Positions 36,952-46,560 of a stretch of 64,000 nucleotides of DNA are shown piece by piece (the stretch's first letter is position 1; each line of letters begins with the position of its first letter). Origin of the DNA: Ostreococcus lucimarinus CCE9901 (taxonomy: Eukaryota; Chlorophyta; Mamiellophyceae; Mamiellales; Bathycoccaceae); the NCBI RefSeq assembly GCF_000092065.1, contig NC_009361.1, positions 1 through 64,000 on the forward strand, in the 5' to 3' direction. Both the position numbers and the translations under genes were made by a program. The notes under the pieces are model-generated. The model made no database searches, was not told the DNA's origin, and was given only the letters and a program-made list of their open reading frames with translations.

Positions 36952-37094
36952 CGCGTCGTCGCCCGCGCGCGTCTCTGCGGGCAACCGTACCCTGTACGCG
37001 AGTCGCCGTCGCCGGCAACCCCCCTGCGCCGCACCTCGCAGCGCGCTGCACGCGCGAGCGTCGCGAGCGAAACCCGAGACGCGCGTCGCGAGCG

Positions 37095-37739
37095 ATGTTT
37101 AACGCGATGCCGCGCGCGTCGCTCTCGCCCGCGTCGTCCTTGTTCACCTCGCCTCGCGTCGGCGTCGATTCGGACGTGTCTTTGACGAGTGTTGTGGATA
37201 ACCACCATCGGCGGGCGCGCGTCGTCGGTCGTCGCGCGCGACACGTCGCGCGCGCGTCCGAGGTCGACATCGACGCTGGTAAGTACATGCTCGAGCGCGA
37301 GGACTATCTGTTCGTCGATTGCCGTTCGTGGAAGGAGTACGACCGCTCGCACATCACAAAGCCGCCGGCGAAAACAATCAACGTGCCGCTCGCGCAGGAC
37401 GCGAGCGTGGAGGATTGGGTGAAAGCCGCGCGAGAAAAGACGCGACCTGGTATGAAATTGTTGATCGTCGACGCCGATGGGGCGAGAGTGGCGGAGTTGG
37501 TAAGCGGGCTCGAAGCCGCGGGCTACACGAACGCAGTCCCGGTGGCGGGCGGCTACGCGGCGTGGACCGCCAAGTACACCACGTTCGGGCGTAAAGTGCC
37601 ACCGAAAGGGAAATTCGTGAGTACGGGGAAGGAGGCGTTGAAGAGCGGGTTGGATCTCGATCCCAACGTCGCGAGCGCGTACGAGGAAAACTGGGGTCGA
37701 GCGCCGCCGAAGTACGGCGAGGAGGCCAAGTCGGACTGA
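37095..37739 (+). CDS. Plastid rhodanese-like domain protein lacking the catalytic Cys
   Basis: The protein has 214 residues, with a 55-residue Ser/Arg/Val-rich leader that looks like a transit peptide. The rhodanese domain shows YLFVDCRSWKEYDRSHI, MKLLIVDADGARVAELVSGL and YTNAVPVAGGYAAWTAKY. The active-site loop reads DADGAR, so the nucleophilic Cys is Asp. Domains of this kind in plastids act as redox or scaffold modules rather than sulfurtransferases. The conserved C-terminal tail ending in RAPPKYGEE is unassigned. It is divergent from the G-patch gene with 143 bases between starts. Confidence 0.8.
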   Translation: MFNAMPRASLSPASSLFTSPRVGVDSDVSLTSVVDNHHRRARVVGRRARHVARASEVDIDAGKYMLEREDYLFVDCRSWKEYDRSHITKPPAKTINVPLAQDASVEDWVKAAREKTRPGMKLLIVDADGARVAELVSGLEAAGYTNAVPVAGGYAAWTAKYTTFGRKVPPKGKFVSTGKEALKSGLDLDPNVASAYEENWGRAPPKYGEEAKSD

Positions 37740-37879
37740 GACCACATTCGGCCGATCGCGCGTGTAATTAAAGCATTGATGTCAGAAACGTACATTTCAG
37801 AAATAACCTTCGCCTGCGCTCGGCGTCGTTTCGTGGAGGACGGTTCGCCGCCGTCCGCGTCGCGCGTCGCGCGAGCTCG

Positions 37880-38785
37880 ATGACGACCGCCGCGACGGTG
37901 CGAGTATCGCCAGACTTTGCCTCGCCTCGCGCTATGAGACCGATACCCGGTCCCGCAAACGCCTTCGCGTCGCGTGAAAACATCGCACACGCGCGCGCGA
38001 ACGGTGAAGGCGACGAAGGTGCGCGTGAGGCGACGCCCAACGACGCGACGAGTTCAAATCCCGCGGCGACAGCTGAAGATGTCCTCGACGCCGCGCTCTT
38101 CGCGTCCGCGCCTTGGCGCCGCGCGCTGGACGCCATCGACGTCGAAAACTTCGACCCGAATCGTGCGGAGTGTAAATACAACGTCGCTTGGTTGCGTCGC
38201 GGTGGATGGCGATCGGGAAGGGCGCCGCGCGTGGCGGGCGCGCTTCGCGAGCTCGGCGCTACGTCGAACGGCGACGGCGCGGGAACGCTGTGCGATCCCA
38301 CTGGTGAGATTAGAGTCATCGTGCATCGGGAATTGATGATGAGTGAGCGTGCGCTTGCCTCGGGCTGCGCGGTGGTGCTGCGAGACGTGCCGGTGTTGAG
38401 TGTGGATGCCACGGCGCACGCGCTCGCGGTGACGAGCGAAAACTTAGTGGCGGTGTTTGAGGCAGACGTCGATGCGTACGCTGCGAGCGCAGCGAAGCGA
38501 ACGAGAATCGAGCGCGAAGCGTTGCGAGAGCGGTTAAGAGAAAGCGCGGTGATCGAAGCGGTGAGCGGAGTCGACTGGGAAGACTTTGAAGACGTCGCCG
38601 GAGATTTTTCCGGGTACGGCGGCGACGCGCCACCCTCGGCTGAAATCGACCACAACGCGCGCGATGAAGAGACAGTGCACACGGACGAAATGATGAATGA
38701 TGTGACGACCGCGCCCACGCCCGATGGACCGAGTGACTTCGCGCTGCAGCTTGCGGCGCTCTACGCCGACGACGGGGACGCTTGA
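37880..38785 (+). CDS. HROB/MCM8IP-like OB-fold recombination factor
   Basis: The protein has 301 residues. The core, about 95-200, reads NVAWLRRGG, GTLCDPTGEIRVIVHRELM and LASGCAVVLRDVPVLSV, then HALAVTSENLVAVFE. This order (CDPTGEI.. HRELM.. L..G..L.L..V.V.S.. .L.VT..N....F) matches the DUF4539/HROB OB-fold. HROB loads the MCM8-MCM9 helicase during homologous recombination. The N-terminus holds a short RPIPGPANAF motif, also a feature of that family in my recollection, and the C-terminus is acidic. The assignment is by motif pattern and needs a profile search. Confidence 0.65.
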   Translation: MTTAATVRVSPDFASPRAMRPIPGPANAFASRENIAHARANGEGDEGAREATPNDATSSNPAATAEDVLDAALFASAPWRRALDAIDVENFDPNRAECKYNVAWLRRGGWRSGRAPRVAGALRELGATSNGDGAGTLCDPTGEIRVIVHRELMMSERALASGCAVVLRDVPVLSVDATAHALAVTSENLVAVFEADVDAYAASAAKRTRIEREALRERLRESAVIEAVSGVDWEDFEDVAGDFSGYGGDAPPSAEIDHNARDEETVHTDEMMNDVTTAPTPDGPSDFALQLAALYADDGDA

Positions 38786-38901
38786 GTGCTTGACTGCATC
38801 GGCGATCTCTTCATAACCTCGCGCGCGAGAACGACGACGACGAACCAGCGGACTCGTGTTGACGGCGAGATAATCGACAAGCGCTCGTGCAACGCCTGGC
38901 G

Positions 38902-39549
38902 ATGGCGTCAATCCCGACGCTACGCATCGCTTACGCCACGGGTAACCACGGCAAGTTTGCCGAAGCCAAGCACGTATTCAACAGACCGGAAAACCTCGCG
39001 CGAGCGAACGTGATTCTGCAGCAGTTCGACGTGGACACTGTTGAAATACAAGGCTCAAAAGTGGACATCAGCAAGCACAAGCTCAAAGAGGCGGCGACGA
39101 TTCTTTTTCAAGAGGCAGATGCGGGCGATTTTGATTACCTCCTCGTCGAAGACGTGTCACTCGATCTCGACGCCTTGAACGGATTCCCGGGGCCCTATTG
39201 CAAACCCATGCTTGAAGCGATCGGACCCGATGGACTATGGGACGTGATGTCCCGGTACGAAGATCGTAACGCGACGGTTACGTGCACGGTTGGAGCGATG
39301 GCCGTGCGAGCGGGGGGCTCTCGCGAGACGAATGTGTTTATCGGCTCTATCAGGGGAACGATGGTGCCTCCGCGAGGTGAAGTCAAGCACGGCAAGGCGT
39401 CGTGGAACAGCGTTTTCCAGCCCGCGGGATTCGCCAAGACGTTTGGAGAACTGCAGTTCGTGGAGCAAGCGGAGATTTCGCACAGGCGCATTGCGCTTGA
39501 GAAGTTTTTAGGAAACGCAATCGAGGCGGCGACAGAGGTCAACTGTTAG
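38902..39549 (+). CDS. Inosine triphosphate pyrophosphatase-like (Ham1 family)
   Basis: The protein has 215 residues from MASIPTLRIAYATGNHGKFAEA. TGNHGKFAEAK is the nucleotide-binding motif, LLVEDVSLDLDALNGFPGPY includes the catalytic Asp, and EISHRRIALEKF is the base-recognition SHR motif. Ham1 enzymes hydrolyse ITP, dITP and XTP to keep deaminated purines out of nucleic acids. One block departs from the family: the usual GWDPxF is SWNSVFQP. A plus-strand ATG at 38887 would add five residues. A degenerate paralogue lies at 27064-28365 on the other strand. The gene converges on the LysM gene with 50 bases between stops. Confidence 0.85.
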   Translation: MASIPTLRIAYATGNHGKFAEAKHVFNRPENLARANVILQQFDVDTVEIQGSKVDISKHKLKEAATILFQEADAGDFDYLLVEDVSLDLDALNGFPGPYCKPMLEAIGPDGLWDVMSRYEDRNATVTCTVGAMAVRAGGSRETNVFIGSIRGTMVPPRGEVKHGKASWNSVFQPAGFAKTFGELQFVEQAEISHRRIALEKFLGNAIEAATEVNC

Positions 39550-39599
39550 AAGATCTTGTAGCATGATTATTAGCCATATATAGATAGAACGGTGTCTCG

Positions 39600-41174
39600 T
39601 TAGTAGTACGTCGGATCATCGCGCGAGTTGCGAGACGGCCTCGCCCGTCTAGCATCGCCGTCGTCCCGAAACGGTCGCCTTTCGTCTTCGTAATACTCGT
39701 CCACTTCGTACTCATCTCTTGAGCGACCACCGCGACGTTCATTTTTACTTCGCGACTTGCCGAGCTCGACCGATCGTCGACCGATGAGAAACCAAATCCT
39801 AATCAACAATAGTGCGCGGCTCGGAAGCGAAAATAATTCCTCGACGACAATGTCTCGCCATTCTGCGAGCTGCCGAGCGTCGTTTTGCGACGAAACCTCC
39901 ATGACGGCTTCGTCGTAGTCATCTAACGGCTCGTGATCGTCCGCGAACTCTTCTTCGTGGAAATGCCGACCCAACCTGCGCGGTTGGCGTTTCGCGCCGG
40001 CGTTTCGCGCCGCAACCGCCACGTTCGCCACCGCGGCGAATATCGCGAGCGTCGTGATCCCGGCTGCGAGTGGAAGCACTTGCGATGAGGGTGTCGCGCT
40101 CACACCGACGCTCGATCGGCCACTGTTGCCGTCGAAACCTAGCGTGCTTCCGAGTGCGCCAGTCAGCGCGTTGAATGGATTTTGAGCCGTTTGGCGCGAG
40201 AAGGACGACGCGTCGCTCGCTGCCGACACCCCTCGTCGCGTTGTCATCGCCGACGACGCGCTCTGCGGAGATTTGCGCAAGTCAATCGCCAATGTAGGCG
40301 CTGTTCGACCCGTGGCTTCTTCAGCGAACTCGAGCAAAGCGCCGACGCTTCTGTCGGCGCTCGCGTGGCGGTACACCGGCCCTTTGCCCGCGGGCAAAGC
40401 GACGATGGTTGGAAAAGTCTTGGCGCGAAAGTATTTCGCCGCAAACTGCTTCATCTCAGCGCTATCGCATCTCAGCCGGCACACGCGCACGGTGGGGTCG
40501 TTGGCGTAGCACACCGCTACCGCCGTCCACGCCGGCTGCACGTCGTCGCACCATCGGCAATTCTCCGTCTCCACCAGCAGCATCACCGTCTCGTCCCTGT
40601 GCGTCAGCATCCCCACCACATCATCTCGCGTCAACTCTTCCACCGCGCTCGCGCTCACCACGGCGTGCGTTCGCGTCGTCGGCGCGCTCATCCGTCTCTG
40701 TTCGCTCCTCGACCGTCTCGCTCGCGCGAACTCCGCGTCGCGTTCTCGTTCGCTCATCGCCGTCGTCCGTCGACTCCCGTACTCTCCCACTTCACCTCGT
40801 CTCCATCGTCCATCATCATTCGTCGTCGGAATCAACAGCCGCTGTCCGACGTACAGCGCCGGCGCGTCTTCGTCGTTTCCTTCGTCGTCGAACCGAATCC
40901 CATTCGCCTCGCACACCGCCTCCGCGCTCGTCCCGTGCGCTCGCGCGATCTCGTTCAGCGTGTCCCCGTACATCACCGTGTGCACGTCGTAATCATCCCG
41001 ATCCCGATCCCTCGCTCGCGCGTCGTTCGTTCGCGACGCCCGCGCCGTCGTCGTCGTCGTCGTCGTCCCGCGCGACCGTTGGCGACGATTCCGCCGAAGA
41101 CGACGCCCGTCGCGCGTCGCGCCGCGCTCGATCGCGCGCGTCGACGCCGCGCCGCGCGTCGCGCGCGTCGACAT
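39600..41174 (-). CDS. LysM plus thioredoxin-fold membrane protein, probably plastid
   Basis: The protein has 524 residues (536 from 41210). The leader is rich in R, T and A. A LysM domain lies at about 65-115 (HTVMYGDTLNEIARAHGTSA, VGQRLLIP). A thioredoxin fold follows at about 170-290 with LLVETENCRWCDDVQPAW (CxxC at 40548-40559) and KTFPTIVALP with the cis-Pro, as in the C-terminal domain of plastid APS reductases. A hydrophobic segment near 365-385 (GITTLAIFAAVANVAVAA) could span a membrane. The tail is Arg/Asp/Tyr-rich. LysM binds N-acetylglucosamine polymers. The combination is unusual and its role is unknown. Confidence 0.75.
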   Translation of the reverse strand: MSTRATRGAASTRAIERGATRDGRRLRRNRRQRSRGTTTTTTTARASRTNDARARDRDRDDYDVHTVMYGDTLNEIARAHGTSAEAVCEANGIRFDDEGNDEDAPALYVGQRLLIPTTNDDGRWRRGEVGEYGSRRTTAMSERERDAEFARARRSRSEQRRMSAPTTRTHAVVSASAVEELTRDDVVGMLTHRDETVMLLVETENCRWCDDVQPAWTAVAVCYANDPTVRVCRLRCDSAEMKQFAAKYFRAKTFPTIVALPAGKGPVYRHASADRSVGALLEFAEEATGRTAPTLAIDLRKSPQSASSAMTTRRGVSAASDASSFSRQTAQNPFNALTGALGSTLGFDGNSGRSSVGVSATPSSQVLPLAAGITTLAIFAAVANVAVAARNAGAKRQPRRLGRHFHEEEFADDHEPLDDYDEAVMEVSSQNDARQLAEWRDIVVEELFSLPSRALLLIRIWFLIGRRSVELGKSRSKNERRGGRSRDEYEVDEYYEDERRPFRDDGDARRARPSRNSRDDPTYY

Positions 41175-41399
41175 CGCGGTCGTCTCCTTCGTGCTTCGCG
41201 CGCGCCGCACTGCCGATCGCGCCGCGCCTCGACGTCGCGCGGCGCCCTTCCCGCCCTCGTCCAGATTTTTTCGTCTTCGCGCGCGACGGGGCCTCGCCGG
41301 CTCGAGGGGCCGCGACGCGTCGGGTGACGATCGCGCGCGGCCACCGGTGCGCGCTGAAGCGACGAGAACGCAAAGAATTTTGGTACAAATTACAATTTT

Positions 41400-44300
41400 T
41401 CAGCCGTCGTCCGTTTCGTATTCGCTCTCTTCGTCGTCGCCGTCGTCTGTCTCATATTCGTCGTCGTCGTCTGTCTCATATTCGTCTTCGTCGTCGTCGT
41501 CGTCGTACCGCGTAACCGCGGGTCTACGACCGTGTAGAGCGCGGCGGAGTAGTGCTCGGCCGAAATGAAGATCATCTTCCGCGTCGTCACTGTCGCTATC
41601 GATGAAGTCAGAGTCGTATTCGCTGGAATCGTCGTCTCCCGAGTGCACGCCTTCGCCGTCGTCGTCGTAACGCACCCAATCGACCTCAGCCTCGCGCACC
41701 ATCTCGCGTAGACTGTTAATTTGATGCCGAATGCGCGCTTCGTTGATGTTTACCCGACCGTCTGCATCCTCAATGCGTTCTTCCGAGTCTTCGTCCGAAT
41801 AATCTTCTTCCCATCCATCGTGGTCCATGTTCAAAACCATGGGCTCGATCTCTTCGTGCTCGTCTTCGACGTCTGATTCGTCATCGGCTGGTCGTAGTCT
41901 CCCAACTTCGTGCAGACGCACGGTTGACTCGTGTGTGTTCAAGATATCATACTCCACCGTAGCGCAAAGAGTGTCGGAATTCACATCCCACGCGGCGTCA
42001 ATCATGCCCGAAGGAACGTCGACAGTGCAAATATCTGAATAATCGAGCATGTCGATGGTACAAAAAGAATGCTTGTACGGATGATGACACTTGCGCAAGG
42101 ATGAAAGCGGTGGCTCGTTTCTAGGGTGTAAAATGTGCGCCATACCCACGGTGCCGGTGAGGTTGAACTTTAGCGCTGCACGGTCGAGTGAAGGCACCAC
42201 GCGGAGCAAGCGTGATGACCGAATGTCCCACACTTCCCGCCCGATAATGATTTCGTTTCCTCCCGGATGGAAACACGCGCCCGCAGCCTCTGAATAACGG
42301 TCGAATCGTCGAATTGGCTTATCATTCGCCAATCGTACATCCCAGAGTACTTCATCCCACAAAATCAAGTCGTCGCTTGGAGAAAATGAAACTTCGTCGT
42401 TGTTTTTCGTCAATAACGGAGGGCCGCCAGTGTTCGAGGTGAGCCTGCGTGTAACGCGATGTGTTTCCATGTCCGCGAGCTCGACGACTGATTCGAGGCT
42501 ACCGCTGACAAATTGAGAGCCCGTGGAGTTTATGGCGCACCCAGAGTGACCAGAGCACCAAAGCATGTAGGGCGCATCGTCTGGATTCGGGAGGCTCCAA
42601 ATTGAGCAGCTTTCCACCGACGTAACGGCGAATAACGGTGTCGGGCACAGCGGACCAGCCGCCGCAATCTTGCGAATGGCGCCACTGACCCTCCCTGGCG
42701 TGGCGGCTATTTCCAAGAGCTCTCCAGATATGTGGTCGTACAGATGAAGCTCGCCGTCATTGTCACCGATGATGATTTGTTCCGGCACGCCATACAAGAA
42801 AGACGCGGCGGTGAATAAGCAATCATTGCCCCGAATCGCGCGCAGCGGTCTGAATCTGCTGTACACAAAGTGTCGATCAGCTCGACGCATGCCGGCATCC
42901 CAGCCAGTCACGTTAGCCCACTCACGCTGGCGAAGACGAGCCGTCAAGTTTCGCGGTGCTTCAAGAATACGTTTTGGCTGAGGACACTGATGCGGCGCAA
43001 GCAAAGAGAAGGGAGCGCACGCCGTAATCGGCGCGGCGCACTGCCGATGCTGAGCTCGGAGGTATTGCGTCAGAATAGAATCTAATCGCGAACGCACGCC
43101 ACAACCCGTTTCACCGCGTGGTGCATCGGAGACCAACACACCGGGTGTAGGAAACTCTTTGTGAACGCGCTCCTTCACGCTTGGCGATGGTGTTTGGTGT
43201 TCATTCGCACAGCAGGCGCGTTCTGTTGCACCAACTGCAATGGGTGGTGTGATAAGAGATTTCCGTATTTCTTCTCCGTTAGTTTTTCGCTTTTTGCCTC
43301 GTCGTGTGCTGCAAGGAGTAACAACAATACCATTTGCTCCTGGTTTGCTCGTTTTGACCGAATTGACCGAAGTTGTGACCACTGCGGGTGAAAGTTTGCT
43401 GGCTCGACTTGATTCTCCACGCCGTGGCCCTTTGCGCGGCGGCGCTTGAGTGGAGCCTTGCTCGAGCCCAAGAGTGAACGGTTCGCCCGCAATCCCGAGC
43501 ATACCGCGTGCCGCACCAGTCATTCTCGATCGTGGTGCACGCCGATACATCTTTGTGCGAGCTGTCTTGCTCTTGAAATTTAGCTTGAGGCGCGGCGCAG
43601 GCGAAGGACACAAACGACCTACACTCGCGCTGCGACCCGGGCGCTCCATCCCCGCCTCGTCCACGAGCGAAGCCGCGGTACTCGTCAAGCCAGCCGCGAC
43701 GAGATGCTCATGCATTATTTGTAAAAGCTCGTTGTGCGGATATCGAACTTTAGTTGCAGCTGCAATCAAGTGTCGTTCGAGTTTCGCCAGAGGCGGCGCC
43801 GCAGCGTCGGACGCCACCGCGGGCGTCGTCGCTTTGACGTTTGCAAACCCTGCGGTTGCCGCGATGAGCTCCACGGCGCATCGATGAAACTCTGTGGCGG
43901 CAGCCTGAACCGTAGCAGCTGTACCGTTTTCGCGCTTCGAGTCCACGATCGCTAGTTCGTCAAACGCGGAGTGTTGCGTCGTCCCCGTCTCGCGCAAAAG
44001 CTCTGAAAGATGCCGCGCTATTTGCAGCGTCTGTAGAGTGTTTGCGATTGACGCATCGCGAGATAACCCGAGCAAGGCACGACAACAAAGTGCTCTAGAT
44101 ATGTTCATAGACGGCTGAGGTAACGTCTTCGACGTTTTAAACAGCAGGTTGAGCAAAGACTTAACGCCAAAAGCCTCTCGGATATGTTTCCGCCCCGCCT
44201 CAAACGTTTCCTCCATTCGCGCGTAGTCAAAAACTGAGAACGACTTGCCATCGATGCTGTGAGAGCGCTGTAACTTCCCACTCTGTGATTTAGCATCGGT

Positions 44301-46367
44301 ACTATGCAAGGCGTAAGGGGGAGAAACGAGATTGCAAACGACTTTCAAAGCCTCGACCACGGCTTCAGTGTCGACCGCCTCTGCCGCATTCTCGACGACA
44401 TCTATGAGAACGTACCCAGAAGAGTAATATTCATCAAATTGCGCCTTTGCCGTGTGCACTCTTCCAGTGGGATGTGACGTCACAATCTTTAAAACGCTTA
44501 AAGATCCCAAAACGCACTCGCGAAGAGTTTTTTCACCCGGAGCCAAAGTGAGCAAGTCGAGCATCACCTTCGGCCCTTTTTGCGCCACGAAGGCTTCTAT
44601 GACGAGCCACGACTTGGTTTGCATGACGGCGGCGATGCGCTTTTGGCGACTCACTAAGCTAAATAGTCGCTCCGTCGCATCGTATCCGATATCCATCGCT
44701 TGTAGCATCGCACGATTATTGGTGCTCGTACTCTTCTTCGATTTGCCCATCACCTTTTCTTCGATCGCTTTGACGTGTTGCGCAAAATGCGCGCGCATGT
44801 ACTGTCTAAGCAACAAGCTCACGTGATCTCCAGTCTCTTTCGCCTGCGAAATCTCGTTCGGAGACATCGATGGGCGCACCTTATCTACGTCTACAACCAT
44901 CACTGCCAACGTCCGAAGGACGTCAAGGACGAGCTTGAGGCCAGCCTCCGCGTCAAACGCCACGACGACGACGGGGATTTGCATGGCAAACGTCAGGAAC
45001 AATGCGGCTTGACGACGCGCGTACTCGTTGCTGCAATCCAAAAGCTCGAGCGATACTTTCACATATCGTCGTGCCAAGTCCACCTGCGGCGACACGAGAC
45101 GTTCGAGCGCCGTGGTGATGCTCGCGATACCGAATAGGCAGCGCGTCAAATTGTAGTACGTCATAGGCCCTCTGGGAATGTTTAGCAACAACTTTGCGCC
45201 ACCGGCGTCAATGAAAGAAATCGCAAACTTCCGATGCGCCAGAAACGCACTGACGATAGAGAGCGCTTCGGATAGTTGAGGATCTCCAGGCCAAGCCGAA
45301 GTTTCTCCGTGGTGCCGCTTGAAGCCGTACTTCTCAAGCCACCCGTTTTCGCGGGGTCCCGCGACGAGACGCAGAGAGAGTTCGAGGACACCGTGCTTGA
45401 GTGCCTCTGCAAAACACTCAACATAATCGCCTATTGCTCCCACACACGTCAAGCGCGCTTGCATTAACGAGCGATGAAGATCGTCGTGATCGCCCGCATC
45501 GAGTCCGCTCGAGCAACCTTCGCCGGCGTCCTCGGCTAAACGCAACGTGTCCTCGCAAGAAATTTCCCACGCGGGCATGTCTTCGCCACCGCGACAGATC
45601 AACCGCACGAGCGGTATCAACAAACTCTCCATCACCCCGTTTCGTATGTTATCGCTCGCCGCGGTATCCGTGACGAGTAACGAGCAAAGCGCGCCCATCG
45701 CGTACGTCTTCAGCCGCCGCATGTCCAATTCCGCCGTCGGCCCGAGCAAGTGTTCGTTATCTCGCCTCGCCTCCATCGCTTGCACGTACGACCGACCCTC
45801 AAACGCGATCTCGCTCAGCACGTTGCAATACAAATCTTTCGTCGCATCATCGAACGGAAGGATTGAACATTTTTGCGCGTTTCGCATTCGGCACCCCAAC
45901 CCGCACGCGCGCATCACCCGCATCGCTCCCGCTTGCTCGCACAGTGCGCTGACGTACATCTGCTCCCCCACGGCGATGTCAACGATCGACCGCCGCCACT
46001 CAGGCTTGAACGGCATGTCATCGATCGCCTTCAGCCCGGCGTACTCGCGTCGGAGCGCGCTCGAGCACGACCCGCTGAAATCCTCAAAGCCTCGTTCCTC
46101 GCGTTCGATCGCGCGCGCCAGCGCGTGATACGACCGCGTCGCATCGTCAATAGCGCCTCGCGTGCGCGCCGCGACGACGCTTTTCCACGCCTCCTCCATC
46201 TCGCGCGCGTTTCGTTTCGATTCCGCCGCGAACGTCGACGCCGCCAACTTCTCCACGCTCGGCGGCACCGCGTGCTCGCGCGTTCGACGCCCCCGCGCGC
46301 GAGGCGTCGCCTCGCCGCCCGCGCCGCCGCTCGTCGTCGCGCGCGGCATCGCGTCGCCGCGCGGCAT
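41400..46367 (-). CDS. DCAF1: DCAF1/VprBP-like substrate receptor of CUL4-DDB1
   Basis: The protein has about 1655 residues from MPRGDAMPRATTS. The N-terminal two thirds are armadillo-like helices. A LisH motif lies near 870 (PHNELLQIMHEHLVAAGL). The C-terminal WD40 propeller includes FRPLRAIRGNDCLFTAASFL, DNDGELHLYD and two WDxR boxes (WDVRLANDKP, WDIRSSRLLR) that dock on DDB1. A long acidic tail (41400-41870) full of D, E and Y closes the protein. This is the DCAF1 layout; the receptor controls chromatin and cell-size targets in plants and animals. In-frame ATGs continue to 46844, but those would overlap the divergent ThrRS gene. Nothing viral is present. Confidence 0.92.
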   Translation of the reverse strand: MPRGDAMPRATTSGGAGGEATPRARGRRTREHAVPPSVEKLAASTFAAESKRNAREMEEAWKSVVAARTRGAIDDATRSYHALARAIEREERGFEDFSGSCSSALRREYAGLKAIDDMPFKPEWRRSIVDIAVGEQMYVSALCEQAGAMRVMRACGLGCRMRNAQKCSILPFDDATKDLYCNVLSEIAFEGRSYVQAMEARRDNEHLLGPTAELDMRRLKTYAMGALCSLLVTDTAASDNIRNGVMESLLIPLVRLICRGGEDMPAWEISCEDTLRLAEDAGEGCSSGLDAGDHDDLHRSLMQARLTCVGAIGDYVECFAEALKHGVLELSLRLVAGPRENGWLEKYGFKRHHGETSAWPGDPQLSEALSIVSAFLAHRKFAISFIDAGGAKLLLNIPRGPMTYYNLTRCLFGIASITTALERLVSPQVDLARRYVKVSLELLDCSNEYARRQAALFLTFAMQIPVVVVAFDAEAGLKLVLDVLRTLAVMVVDVDKVRPSMSPNEISQAKETGDHVSLLLRQYMRAHFAQHVKAIEEKVMGKSKKSTSTNNRAMLQAMDIGYDATERLFSLVSRQKRIAAVMQTKSWLVIEAFVAQKGPKVMLDLLTLAPGEKTLRECVLGSLSVLKIVTSHPTGRVHTAKAQFDEYYSSGYVLIDVVENAAEAVDTEAVVEALKVVCNLVSPPYALHSTDAKSQSGKLQRSHSIDGKSFSVFDYARMEETFEAGRKHIREAFGVKSLLNLLFKTSKTLPQPSMNISRALCCRALLGLSRDASIANTLQTLQIARHLSELLRETGTTQHSAFDELAIVDSKRENGTAATVQAAATEFHRCAVELIAATAGFANVKATTPAVASDAAAPPLAKLERHLIAAATKVRYPHNELLQIMHEHLVAAGLTSTAASLVDEAGMERPGRSASVGRLCPSPAPRLKLNFKSKTARTKMYRRAPRSRMTGAARGMLGIAGEPFTLGLEQGSTQAPPRKGPRRGESSRASKLSPAVVTTSVNSVKTSKPGANGIVVTPCSTRRGKKRKTNGEEIRKSLITPPIAVGATERACCANEHQTPSPSVKERVHKEFPTPGVLVSDAPRGETGCGVRSRLDSILTQYLRAQHRQCAAPITACAPFSLLAPHQCPQPKRILEAPRNLTARLRQREWANVTGWDAGMRRADRHFVYSRFRPLRAIRGNDCLFTAASFLYGVPEQIIIGDNDGELHLYDHISGELLEIAATPGRVSGAIRKIAAAGPLCPTPLFAVTSVESCSIWSLPNPDDAPYMLWCSGHSGCAINSTGSQFVSGSLESVVELADMETHRVTRRLTSNTGGPPLLTKNNDEVSFSPSDDLILWDEVLWDVRLANDKPIRRFDRYSEAAGACFHPGGNEIIIGREVWDIRSSRLLRVVPSLDRAALKFNLTGTVGMAHILHPRNEPPLSSLRKCHHPYKHSFCTIDMLDYSDICTVDVPSGMIDAAWDVNSDTLCATVEYDILNTHESTVRLHEVGRLRPADDESDVEDEHEEIEPMVLNMDHDGWEEDYSDEDSEERIEDADGRVNINEARIRHQINSLREMVREAEVDWVRYDDDGEGVHSGDDDSSEYDSDFIDSDSDDAEDDLHFGRALLRRALHGRRPAVTRYDDDDDEDEYETDDDDEYETDDGDDEESEYETDDG

Positions 46368-46560
46368 CGCGCGCGCGCCGCTCTGCCGAGCCGCCGGCGC
46401 GTCGCCGGCATTCGTCGACGCGTTCGAGTCGGCACAGACGCGCTCGCGAACGCATCGCGCGCCGAACGAGCGCGACGACTCGGCGTCGCTCGGTCGCGCG
46501 CGTCGTCGGACCTCGCGCCGCGCCCGTCGTCCGCGTCGCTCGCGCGCGCGCGTTCGGACG

